A stretch of DNA of 16,036 nt from Ophiostoma sp. CBS 140.51 (taxonomy: Eukaryota > Ascomycota > Sordariomycetes > Ophiostomatales > Ophiostomataceae). The notes under the pieces were generated by a model. It was not told the DNA's origin. It saw only the letters and a list, made by a program, of their open reading frames with translations, and did not search any database. This document shows positions 8,020-16,036 of this stretch, one piece after another (the first letter of the stretch is position 1; each line of letters starts with the position of its first letter). A program made the position numbers and the translations under genes. Location of the stretch: NCBI GenBank assembly GCA_029298735.1, contig JANSLP010000509.1, positions 1-16,036 of the forward strand, written 5' to 3'.

Positions 8020-9381
8020 TTACGCTGGTCCAAACTCTACCAACTCCTCTTTTAGATCGCCGGTGTAATCCTCTCGCATAACTGGCTTCTTCATTGTTGG
8101 GCTGTGGATGAAGACGTGCCGGTGGGAGGACCACATTTTGACGTACCCAGAAAGTGGGACTCGCCACACGACCATGTGTCTTCGAGACTGAAAATCGCAT
8201 ATGTCGTGGCCGTCAAGATCTATGTTGGCCCAGGCTTTCGCACCAAAAATAAAACGTAGAGTGCCTCTTCCTCGTCGCCTATGACCTGTACTGCATCGTT
8301 CATGCGATCTCCACGGTACTTGCCCAGGACCTGGGGTGGCTTCTTCGGATCGTCGTATCGAAACAAAAACCCGCAAATCTGGTTCTTGTCCGGAGTGCAG
8401 AGGCTGATGGTCTTGTACGAAGGCGTAATAGAAGCAACCCCGTCGAGAGATACGGACGAAAATAGATACGGGCCGAGCCGCAGGTTGTCCTTGCCAGGGA
8501 AGGTGCGCGGTGAAGGAAGGGACGATGCAAGTTCGCGGGACTTTACAGGTTTCTGCACCATCGCCAGCCACTTGACACCATGGTGCGATGTGTCATAGTA
8601 AATTGTCGTCAGACTTTCACTGTCCAGGCTGAGGATGTGGTCGTAAGACCTGCTATCATCCATTAATTTCTCATCCTGCAAGAGGGGGACAATTCGTGGG
8701 CTATTATGGCCGTCAGGGTCGGTCGGTCTGATCTCCCAATCTCGCCCAAGACTCGTCCGGAACAAAAGTCGCCGGGTTCCATTGCCGTTTTCAGGATGCC
8801 ATTGCCACATAAAGACATCTGATAGGCGCTCGCCATCTGCCACGGGGAAATAGAATGTCGGCATCCGGCATGCCGTCCAGCAGCAGTTTCAGCGTGTCCA
8901 AGCGGCCCATGGCGCACGCGGTCGTCAGCAGCGTGTCCCAGGACCCGCGGTCCTCCCAGTCGTCATACCCGGACTGTGTTTGGAGATTGGGCGGGACGCT
9001 GGCCCTGTGCTTCACCAAGGCCGCGACAAGGTCGTTGTGGCCCAGCTTGACGGCCAGCACCAGCGGCAGGCCCATCATCTCGGTCGGGCTCTCGTGCGTC
9101 AGCAGGCCCGGCTCGGCGCGGATGAACTCGAGCATCGCCGGCAGGTCGTTGGCCTCGACCACGGCATGCAAGTGCTCGAGACCGCAGAAACTGCTCATGT
9201 ATTAATAATCCGCATATCGCTCTTCCAACGAGAGGGCCGGGCACATGGCCTGCACTCTTGTGAATACCTTTGGGTCGGGCGTGCTATTCGTCGCCGAGTA
9301 GCGAATGGCGTGGAGGGCTGCATAGAGGGCCGCGTCGCCATCGGCGCTGGCGTTGACGCCGTGTTGTTCCTGCGTGGCCAT
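8020..9381 (-). pseudogene. Broken ankyrin-repeat-type gene: one in-frame stop, two frame changes
   Basis: Coding signal runs continuously on the minus strand from the ATG at 9381 to the TAA at 8020 but is interrupted three times. A TAA at 9204-9202 is followed six bases later by an ATG in the same frame. The frame shifts at a C4 run (8844-8847) into a long ORF ending at 8220, then shifts back at a T5 run (8245-8249). The first part holds ankyrin-like helix pairs such as GLPLVLAVKLGHNDLVAALVKH and LLTTACAMGRLDTLKLLLDG. The second part, starting VADGERLSDVFMWQWHPENG, is a Trp/Asp-rich, probably beta-rich domain I do not recognise. The two shifts compensate (one extra base, then one missing). 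Both lie at homopolymers, so sequencing error is possible. The stop might instead lie in a small unrecognised intron, but no donor there combines good signal and phase. If functional, the piece 8791-9198 (135 residues) could be a short ankyrin protein. Confidence 0.65.
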
Positions 9382-10268
9382 TTTGCTGGGGAGTAGAAGT
9401 AAGCGACGGCCCAATGTATAATGGGAAGCCGCCCAGTTACGGTTTTGTGTCACGACGGAAGGTGTAAATGCGTTCCTTCCTACAACGTTCAAGCACCTGC
9501 CAGTTTTACCGTAAAATTACGGAGCACAATGAGGCCAACCAAGTTACGTACTCGAAAAGTCATGGAATTTGCAGAACAGTTAGGAGGGAAGGATGCGCTC
9601 TGTGAAGGGGGATTTAATTTCTTTTAAATTAATGAAAAGTGTTATTTTCGTGCTAAAATACAATAAAATACAGGTTAATGCGAGAATGTGCTGTTGCGGC
9701 CGCAGAACCTGGTGGAACTGGCCGCCGTTTTTTACGGCTTTAGCAGTGAGGGGCAAAGTTACATAGAGGTACAGTGCACAATATAGGGCTTTTGCCATGG
9801 CACACACGCCGTTGACTCTACGGTGATTCAACGTGGTCTCACTGGGTGTGCCAGCCAGACCCCATCACCTGACCTGCTCGGCGCGGCCCGTCGATGGGGC
9901 CGTCGCCAGCCGCCAGGGGCCTTGCCAGCTATCAGGCTTTATCCAGCCCCCTCCACCTACCTGCTCTTTCGTCACGGATTCGCTAGGGATTTAACGGTGT
10001 ATCACAGAAGGCGTACGCCTTCCCCTCGCCAGAGGCCGCCAGCGTCCAAGGCCAGGGCGCCTTAGGCCTCGGTGCCTCAGGCATGCATACAGTAATTCAA
10101 CGGGGAATCCCCAGGGTCTCTTCAGATAATAAAATAAGCCTATCCGAGGCCCCTCCTCTCGGTAATGAGGGTAAGGATTAGATTTTGCACTTCCTCCTAC
10201 CTACGTTCGATCTGCTTGCTTCGTGATCCTCTCTCAATTGAACCCGCATCCCTAGGACCCCTGACATT
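9382..10268. other. Gene-free region with GC-rich palindromic patch
   Basis: No credible gene. The first 400 bases are AT-rich. From about 9840 to 10080 the DNA turns GC-rich and contains a 16-bp palindrome (10007-10022) and two GCCTNAGGC palindromes (10059-10067, 10074-10082). ORFs here, such as 9580-9831 (-) and 9823-10065 (+), look random in composition. The patch may be non-coding transposon sequence, given the adjacent piggyBac remnant. Confidence 0.4.
10007..10022. repeat. 16-bp perfect palindrome
   Basis: GAAGGCGTACGCCTTC is its own reverse complement. It sits 12 bases after a TTAA (9991-9994), the target tetranucleotide of piggyBac elements, and close to the two GCCTNAGGC palindromes. 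No matching second terminus was found by eye. Confidence 0.6.
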
Positions 10269-10805
10269 TTATCTTTTTGAACACCGTGTTTTTTTATTTA
10301 TCCAGTGTATCCCAAGTACAGAACGGCGGTACAATCCATAGAATCTCGAACGCACCATAAATCTAGTGATGGGATGGATAGCGGCCGTCGTAGCTGTGTT
10401 CCAGTAGTCCTCAATTGATGGGAGAGGGTTGTAGGACATGTAGATCAAGATACCAAAGAAAATATAGAGCTCTTCAAGGTAGGTTGGCTGCCACTAGCCA
10501 GGCCGCCTCGCATTCATAAATATAACCCATTCGGCTACGAGAGAGGGAGGGCAAAAAAGAGAGAAAATATTAAAGGGATTTACCGGTAATTCGGTGGATA
10601 TTTGGCGGTCGAATTGCTTCAAATCCATGGTTTTGAACGGTGCTTCTGGATGAATTATGCGGCGTATATATTCACTCGGTAATGGCTTCAAAGGAGACGA
10701 TTCAACGGTAGATATACGTGCTTTTTTGGCTGGCGTTTTCGGTCCCTCTTCGTCTCTATCAACGGCCTCATTTTGCTGGTTTTTTGCCCTCCTTTCTGGC
10801 GGCAT
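10269..10805 (-). pseudogene. PiggyBac-like transposase remnant, N-terminal part only
   Basis: The frame opens with ATG at 10805, runs through a basic, nuclear-localisation-like N-terminus (TPAKKARIS), and reaches NPFNIFSLFCPPSLVAEWV. It is then cut by a TAG at 10496-10494. In the same frame beyond the stop comes YLEELYIFFGILIYMSYNPL followed by PSIEDYW and HPITRFM, the hallmark order of the piggyBac (DDE_Tnp_1_7) domain start. After about LYRR (near 10323) the similarity fades and the frame closes at 10269. The catalytic Asp residues of the DDE core, expected several hundred residues further on, are not present downstream. So this is about a quarter to a third of a normal transposase with at least one nonsense mutation and a 3' truncation: an old, immobile copy. 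No terminal inverted repeats were recognised. Confidence 0.7.
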
Positions 10806-11087
10806 CGCGGCTTGATTTACATGAAAAGTGGCGATGTCCTACGGTCGACGCATTTCCATACAAAATAGTAGGGTAGTCTGTCGCGGCGTCTACGCGTACC
10901 CCTGTCACCGATGTCAACAAAAGTCTTCAGGTCTCCATGGTAGACCCACTAAAAAAAAATTTGGCCGTCAAGGAGATACGCCGCTATCGCGGGTTGCCAG
11001 AAACGGGCATATGGCTATGTAATCGTGTCGTGTTTATCTTCATGATATAAGAACTGCTTTAGCTATTGTATTCTCTAAACTTCGACG

Positions 11088-12792
11088 TTAAACTGATGGT
11101 AGACGATAAACAGGGCTATAAAGAAATATGATGGAAAAGGAAACCACTAAAACCGACATTAGAAATAAACGGAAGCCTAACCACTCGTACATTGATTGCT
11201 CGAGCTTGTCAATTTCTTCTGCAATCGGGTTTGATGTTGCATCTGGGCTGCTTGGGATGTTGAGGGTTAATTGGCCAATTATCTCTTCTGTATCCCAGTG
11301 TCTTGGAGGTCCGATAGGGTCCTCATCTCTGAGATCAGCACTACCTTGTCGAGAAATCGATTTCAGCTGGTCTGGACTACTTTTAACCCGCGCTTTGCAT
11401 ACATTGTCGGACCCCTTGCAGGCTGATGATCTGGGTGGCGTACTCTGCTCGTCGTTACTCTGCTCGTTGGAGTTTTTCGTACGACCGCTCGTTTTCTCGG
11501 ACTTTTCATTTCCAAGGATATCTATCAAGAGTCAGAGTTATGTATAAAGCATAAAGACAAAAGTGAGCGCTCAAACTTACCACCGTAGATTTCCATGACT
11601 GACATTAATGGTAGAGCAAGAAAAAGCAGTGGAACAATCTGGCCAAAGCCCCATTCTTCGTCACTGCCAGATTTTCTGTGAAAAGGAGTCTCTGACAAAA
11701 AGTTTAAGTTGCATATCTGCCCTGTGCTCCACATGAGAGTTGCACAGATCCGTGAAATATCCAATATAGTCGACTTGGCCAGTTCGGAAGCAGTGAAAAC
11801 TGATAGGAAGAGGATAAATGAGAGAACTGTAGCAAGATGCCAAAGCAAATTTATCAATCCAGCTCGAAGAACACGCGATATCATAGGAATCGAAAGGCAG
11901 GAGCCCCGTCGCGGACAACCTTCATATATTTCTACCCATTTGCGTTTTGTCGCAGTTGCTTTGTTGCTGCCCAAAGGACCATACCAGCTGTACTGCGGGC
12001 AGCATAGTGTAGTAGACGCAGAGGCAATAGAGTCCACTGTAGTAATGTTGGAAATAAAATGACCATTGTAGCCACCATGCCCCAGCTGAGTAGCAGTATA
12101 TTGACAATTAAAGATGGCCATGAGACTGTCTCAGATAAATTGTCCCAGACATATTGACAAGGCATTCCATATTGGCGAAGAAATGTGTTGCTAGACAGAA
12201 CAGCCTGGGCAGTGATGAGCATGGTGAAGAGGACGACCATCCCAATAGCCCTTCCCACTCTCATGGCGGGGTGCTCGCAGAAGTATTTCCGTAGAATAAT
12301 AACTGTTGACTGATGAACAGTAAACGAAGCGAGTCCAAGGTGGTAAACCATGTAGAAATCGAATTGCGTGATAGAACAGTGCTTGACAAAGCCGGTAGTA
12401 AGAATGGATATCCCTGTCACCAGCTGTTGGTCACTGAGTTGAAGGGCAATGGTTCGAATTGCGTCTTTGTTCGCTAACGATGTGATAAAAGACCTTGTCT
12501 CGGCAGTGCCAGCGCTTTTCTTCGTCTTGGATCTCCAGAACCTGAGCTGGTCGACTCGGCCTTCAGCCGGTTCCATTTTTGAAAAGTAAGCGACGGCCAC
12601 GATAGCCATGGCAAACCAGGCCGAGATCACAAACGCTATAATAACCCCTGTTCCAGTCTGAAGTTTGGAAGGTTAGTTTCCAATAATAAAGTTGTCCTTC
12701 GCTGCGGCTATACATACGATGTCCGGATCCGGCTCAAAGATATCATTATCTGCATCGAAGGTGCAGTTTGGGGGGGCTGAACAACTCTGCAT
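11088..12792 (-). CDS. Multipass integral membrane protein of unknown function, four exons
   Basis: Exons: 12792-12718, 12657-11985, 11931-11581, 11521-11088, giving 510 residues. Introns of 60, 53 and 59 bases have GT/AG ends and agree in phase (0, 1, 1). The middle intron lacks a clear branch site; an indel there is the alternative. The N-terminus CSAPPNCTFDADNDIFEPDPDITG leads straight into a membrane helix (GVIIAFVISAWFAMAIVAVAYF), a pattern I associate with a Pezizomycotina-specific family of uncharacterised membrane proteins. The LSDQQLVTGISILTTGF helix also fits. About eight or nine hydrophobic segments are visible, including the last one just before the C-terminus (FLMSVLVVSFSIIFLY). 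A Ser/Lys-rich cytoplasmic loop of about 100 residues precedes it. The start codon lies inside a partial tandem duplication, so the true 5' end is uncertain. No function is known to me. Neighbours are transposon fragments. Confidence 0.75.
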
Positions 12793-12811
12793 CGAAGGTG
12801 CAGTTTGGGGG
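12749..12811. repeat. Partial tandem duplication, two 26-bp copies 37 bases apart
   Basis: The 26-mer beginning TCTGCATCGAAGGTGCAGTT and ending in G5 occurs at 12749-12774 and 12786-12811. The period of 37 is not a multiple of three, so the two copies are read in different frames by the minus-strand membrane-protein gene: one supplies NCTFDA, the other the ATG. Confidence 0.85.
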
Positions 12812-13576
12812 AGGGGAGGAGGGGGTGTGAACAATGATAATGTCGAAGAAACTTCTGTAGAAGTATTTTGTATCTATTAGTTGTTGTAAATAAGGGCTTG
12901 ATGTCGATATGAGGGGAAATGCTGGGCAGCCGAAGCTGTTATATAGACGGAGATTAGGCTGGCAATCTCGAGAACAAGAAAACCGCGCTAAAGTTGTCGC
13001 CTATAGTGGTCGCCTTATCTGTTTGACACACTCTGGTTAATGGACTTGCCTTAAGACAGGGGGTGCGTTAACAGTAGATGTTACAGGGACAGGTGTGACA
13101 CAGCCACTAGGCAGACTTCCCAGGCTTTCCGTGTCCCTTGAACTGCAGTTCTATTTGGCGTCTTACAGATGACCGCTGGGGCCAATTGTCGCGTCCTTCG
13201 ACTTCTGTTGTCATTCCCCATCGGGTTTTACGTCTCAGTATCTATCACTCTAATATGCTCTCAACCCGACAGGAAACCTAAAGTTCCACCTTGTCGATGA
13301 CAGTAAGGCCGACTACGCCAACCTCCGCCACATCCGCTGTCACGGGCCAGACCCGTGGCTTAGGCTACTAGTCTAGGCACCCGAGGCCGTGTATCCCGGG
13401 CACGGGCCTCCCCCTTCTAGCTGCCGGAGTCACACTTGCAAGACGCTTTTGACTCGCCTTTTTTTTGTACGTGAAGCTAATAAACAGACTCTTGCTATAT
13501 GACAGAAAAGTTATGCCACAGCTAGGTCTCTAGCTCGACAGATACTGCAGTGTATTTGCAAACGTTTTTTGATGTG
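12793..13576. other. Gene-free region, possible 3' debris of a LINE
   Basis: No coding region can be supported. A GC-rich patch at about 13300-13430 holds hairpin-forming pieces, including CACGGG-CCAGA-CCCGTG at 13341-13357. It lies directly 3' of the LINE RNase H fragment on the same strand, so part of it may be decayed element sequence; this is inference. Confidence 0.35.
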
Positions 13577-13780
13577 TCAAGTTCCAAGACTGGCTTGGGG
13601 CCGAAGCCAAAAGCTGATGGCGCGGTGTGTTCCGATGTGGGCCTTGAGTGTCGCTTTGCCCGGCCGGACTCTCAGTCGAAAGAGCTCCCTTCCTTGTTTG
13701 GCCGTCTCCCAGGATTTCTGCCACTCGCGTTGCATAGCTTGGTGCGTTGCCACACGTACTTCGTACTTCTTATAAGAGCT
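13577..13780 (-). mobile_element. LINE (non-LTR retrotransposon) fragment, RNase H C-terminal region
   Basis: A 67-codon open stretch on the minus strand contains AMQREWQKSWETAKQGRELF followed by RLRVRPGKATLKAHIGTHRA. This matches the pattern at the end of the RNase H domain of fungal Tad-like LINEs, where 'W..W..s..GR.L' precedes 'PGKATL..H.G..RA.S'. Similarity drops after HRAIS, where active elements continue with a conserved Arg-Thr-Gly-Lys-type segment and a Cys-rich tail; here the frame ends in TGA. Upstream it is closed by a TGA just beyond 13780. No reverse transcriptase or endonuclease part is seen, so this is a short, dead remnant. Confidence 0.6.
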
Positions 13781-13982
13781 TAGTTTTCAACTATGGAATA
13801 CTGCTATTGGCCGAACGAATTGGACTACAGGCTATAGGAAAGCCGGGAAAAGTGAAACCCGGGGCAATAAAGAGGGAACGGGGAAAGATAGACAAGCGTG
13901 CCGTATATAGTTGTAGTGTCATCTATTAGATCTACTTTCTTGAACCGGTTGCCTCCTACTCATAAGGGGAAATGGCCCCCGT

Positions 13983-14486
13983 TTAACAAATATCTATGAT
14001 CTGGACAGAGAGCCGCTGTACAGCCGGCCCCCAGCCTGCCGCTCGATCTTTGGTAGGATCAAAGGAGAGCATGAGAGAGAGGCCATCGGCAGCTTTCATG
14101 GCCAGCAGCGTTTCGTACGAGTAGGTAGCCGGCTTTTTGTTGCTATAGGCAACATTTACGCCGTTGGGGCTAATCATTTCCAACACGACCATCCCGTGTG
14201 GGCATTTGATAAACTCGTTCACCATTTTCAGAGTTATTTTGAGTTCAACGATGGGTGAGCTCCCGTACTCGGTGCAGGCCCTCTCGAGCGAAGTTTTCGT
14301 GACGAGATACCGGCCTTTTTTTAAAAAATAAAAAAAAATGGCCCCATCTAGGCATTTATAGATTGTAAAAGAGGCCCGGGGCTCAAGGAGCTTGCGGAAA
14401 TCATTCGAGAAGAGCATCGTAGGTAGGGATTGTGGTCCGTCGACCGACGGGGACGGCACGTAGGAAAACCGTAAACCGTGAGTCAT
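13983..14486 (-). CDS. Unrecognised ORF, 167 residues
   Basis: The longest ORF in the right third, from ATG at 14486 to TAA at 13983. I do not recognise the family. It reads as plausible globular protein, with ELKITLKMVNEFIKCPHGMV and YSYETLLAMKAADGLSLML as helix/strand-like segments. An internal KCLDGAIFFYFLKKGRYLV stretch is partly encoded by a T/A homopolymer tract (about 14322-14339). No signal peptide or clear membrane span is seen. It stands alone among transposon debris, with no convincing splice partners upstream. It may be an orphan gene, a fragment of a larger decayed gene, or chance. Confidence 0.35.
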   Translation of the reverse strand: MTHGLRFSYVPSPSVDGPQSLPTMLFSNDFRKLLEPRASFTIYKCLDGAIFFYFLKKGRYLVTKTSLERACTEYGSSPIVELKITLKMVNEFIKCPHGMVVLEMISPNGVNVAYSNKKPATYSYETLLAMKAADGLSLMLSFDPTKDRAAGWGPAVQRLSVQIIDIC

Positions 14487-14566
14487 GGCGTATTCCCTCA
14501 AACGAGTAGTGGCCCCCCCGCGTGAATAGGAACGAAGCTAGTCCATTAAGCAAGCTTTGTGGTAGT

Positions 14567-14697
14567 ATGTGGATTTCTCAGCAGCCGGCTCATTCTCAGC
14601 TTGGTGAGCATCTGTGCCACGATCAGGGTCGAGTTCGGGCAGAGGCATGGGGTCTGGGACTTCGTTGTAGCAACTGAGAATGACGTGAAATCCACAT
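14567..14697. repeat. 131-bp two-segment inverted repeat
   Basis: ATGTGGATTTC at 14567-14577 pairs perfectly with GAAATCCACAT at 14687-14697. Inside it, TCATTCTCAG at 14590-14599 is mirrored by CTGAGAATGA at 14674-14683. The inner spacers differ (12 versus 3 bases), so the stem has an asymmetric bulge, and the loop is about 74 bases. This could be a small folded RNA, a decayed MITE or the ends of a short inverted element. No coding region overlaps it convincingly. Confidence 0.6.
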
Positions 14698-14803
14698 GTC
14701 TCTTAACGAAGGCCCTCTTGAACACCTGTTTCAGTCAGTCTCTCTAGACCCGCCGCGTTATTCATGTTTCACGCAAGGCAAGAAGCGCATCAAGTAAGGT
14801 TGA

Positions 14804-15058
14804 CTAACAGACAGCATATCCATCGCCTGTTTCAAAAGGGAAACGGTAAAATAAACAGCGACTGGTCTCCAGCGAGTAACCGCCCAGCGGTTCTTCGTCC
14901 AAGTCATCAGGCATCTCTGGATGGTCGGTATCATCCGGATTGTCGGTGTCGTCCGAGTTGTTGCTCTCCTCGGGGCGATCCGAATCGCCCGAATTGACAG
15001 ACTCGTCGGAGCCGTCGCCGAAGCGGTCCTCGTCGCTGATATCGGTGTCCATTGCCAT
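14804..15058 (-). CDS. Possible small acidic Asp/Ser-rich protein
   Basis: An 84-codon ORF from ATG at 15058. Residues about 1-57 are dominated by Asp, Glu, Ser, Asn and Pro in loose DxxD/SDD repeats. The last 25 residues are unlike this (SLETSRCLFYRFPFETG). The reading frame continues upstream without a stop to about 15130, so the start is not certain. Such acidic low-complexity segments occur in nuclear proteins and in transposon-encoded proteins, but simple-sequence DNA also yields them by chance. No family is recognised. Confidence 0.25.
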   Translation of the reverse strand: MAMDTDISDEDRFGDGSDESVNSGDSDRPEESNNSDDTDNPDDTDHPEMPDDLDEEPLGGYSLETSRCLFYRFPFETGDGYAVC

Positions 15059-16036
15059 GTTCGAAAATGTTCCGTCGGCCCGTCTCGAGATGGCCTGTTG
15101 CGCGGTTTTTGTGGGACTTTGTAAGGATCAAAATTCAAGAGTGTGAAGTTGGCGTAGAATTTAACTGGCTATTTTGTTGTCGTTCTCGATTTCAGTCGCG
15201 CTTCTGGTGTAATTTGAGCAAAACATACCTTGCTTGTCTAAATGCACGCTACATTAACGAGCCAGCTAGAAGGCACGTCTACTACATTCACTTCTCTCCA
15301 AGATGTTGATTACAGCGCCTGGCATTGCTGAGAGTGCCTGTTTGGGGAAGAAATTAAAGTCAATACTGACTAGGGCCCGTAGTATGCGCTTGATCTTCAG
15401 GAAGTGGATCAGGGCTCTTTAACCAGGGTTAAAAGAAAAATCGTACTTTCGGTTTGTCATGATACAATCATCCCGTCTGTCGGAGAGCCATTTGAATCGA
15501 AACGGCAAAAGGAGAGCAAGCAACCCGTTTACAATACGTCGCACGACGTACCACAGTACATCCACTATCCGTTGACTTTCGTCTCTGATGGCCATGCCTT
15601 AGACAGGCTCAACAGGCAATCTATCTGATAACGCGTTTTGGAAGGCGGGGAGGCGGCCAGCGGATGGACTTTTCCCACCCTTGTTGACATGCAGCTTGCA
15701 AGAGTTACACTTTAGGTTGCCATATGTGACGTAAGCTCGGACTGTTGACCGTGCTCCCAGCTCCGTTGTCAATCTACAATGATATCTATCAGGCATCAAA
15801 CCAAAGGCGACGTTCAAACACTGTTCCATATGCGTGACATTGATAGGATTGTATTTTAATATTATTAATTAAAGGAATACATTTATCTTTAATTATTAAA
15901 CTAAGGCTTTGTTTTTAGTTCTGAAAATAATATGAAATATTATTATTATTATTATCCGCCTTTCTCAGTCAGTCCTGACTATTGGCGACTAGCTAGACAG
16001 AACCCTCTGGGGAAAAAACTGTCACAGAACTAAGTG
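15059..16036. other. AT-rich region without a supported gene
   Basis: Nothing convincing is coded here. ORFs at 15404-15628 (+) and 15599-15829 (-) overlap on opposite strands and lack known motifs. A short hairpin TTTAACC-AG-GGTTAAA lies at 15418-15433. From 15840 to 15960 the DNA is strongly AT-rich and ends in a (TAT)6 tract. Confidence 0.4.
15938..15955. repeat. (TAT)6 microsatellite
   Basis: Six perfect TAT units end an AT-rich block of about 120 bases, followed abruptly by mixed sequence. Such tracts can arise by slippage or mark the 3' end of a non-LTR insertion. Confidence 0.8.

Noticed and set aside
9580..9831. 83-codon minus-strand ORF
   Set aside because: No domain, AT-rich flanks, and no homologous-looking pattern; likely chance.
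9823..10065. 80-codon + strand ORF, Pro/Arg-rich
   Set aside because: Composition simply reflects the GC-rich palindromic patch; no motif.
10170..10262. LTR end with primer-binding site, or tRNA 3' half (ATTGAACCCGCATCC)
   Set aside because: No matching second LTR, no flanking duplication seen, and the T-arm-like stem does not pair.
15599..15829. 76-codon minus-strand ORF with a CNSC motif
   Set aside because: A single Cys pair is not enough to support a zinc domain; the overlapping + strand ORF is equally unsupported.
1..16036. CRISPR arrays or bacterial operon signals
   Set aside because: No regularly spaced repeats; introns and poly(A) signals show the DNA is eukaryotic.

Overview
The window looks like nuclear DNA of a filamentous ascomycete (Pezizomycotina, probably Sordariomycetes; the order cannot be fixed by eye). 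The evidence is short spliceosomal introns of 53-115 bases with GTRNGY donors and CTRAY-type branch sites, a Zn2Cys6 transcription factor with the fungal middle homology domain, a fungal-type MFS transporter, a Pezizomycotina-type multipass membrane protein, and degraded piggyBac-like and LINE fragments.

Left part (1-7,106): a compact four-gene cluster on alternating strands. In order it holds a leaderless bacterial-type substrate-binding protein of the NMT1/THI5/SsuA fold (+), a six-exon Zn2Cys6 regulator (-), a PuuE-like polysaccharide-deacetylase-fold hydrolase (+) and an MFS transporter with a long basic C-terminal tail (-). The regulator and the hydrolase share a 449-base divergent promoter with repeated CGGT boxes and one CGG-N9-CCG inverted repeat. 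The layout reads as a small catabolic or salvage module: MFS import or export, a hydrolase acting on a C-N bond, a cytosolic binding-protein-fold partner, and a local regulator. The substrate is unknown. This is the part most likely to be an undescribed system.

Middle (7,107-11,087): a long MFS upstream region with a CRE palindrome, a 12-bp inverted repeat and three PacC-like boxes. Next comes a broken ankyrin-type gene with an in-frame stop and two opposite frame changes at homopolymers. It is followed by a GC-rich palindromic patch and the N-terminal remnant of a piggyBac-like transposase with a nonsense codon.

Right (11,088-16,036): a four-exon, 510-residue integral membrane protein whose 5' end carries a frame-changing partial tandem duplication, then a fragment of a LINE RNase H domain, an unrecognised 167-codon ORF, a 131-bp inverted-repeat structure, a small acidic Asp/Ser-rich ORF, and AT-rich DNA with a (TAT)6 tract. 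This half is gene-poor and rich in transposon debris. Intron calls were made by eye from splice signals and phase agreement; no search or expression data were available.
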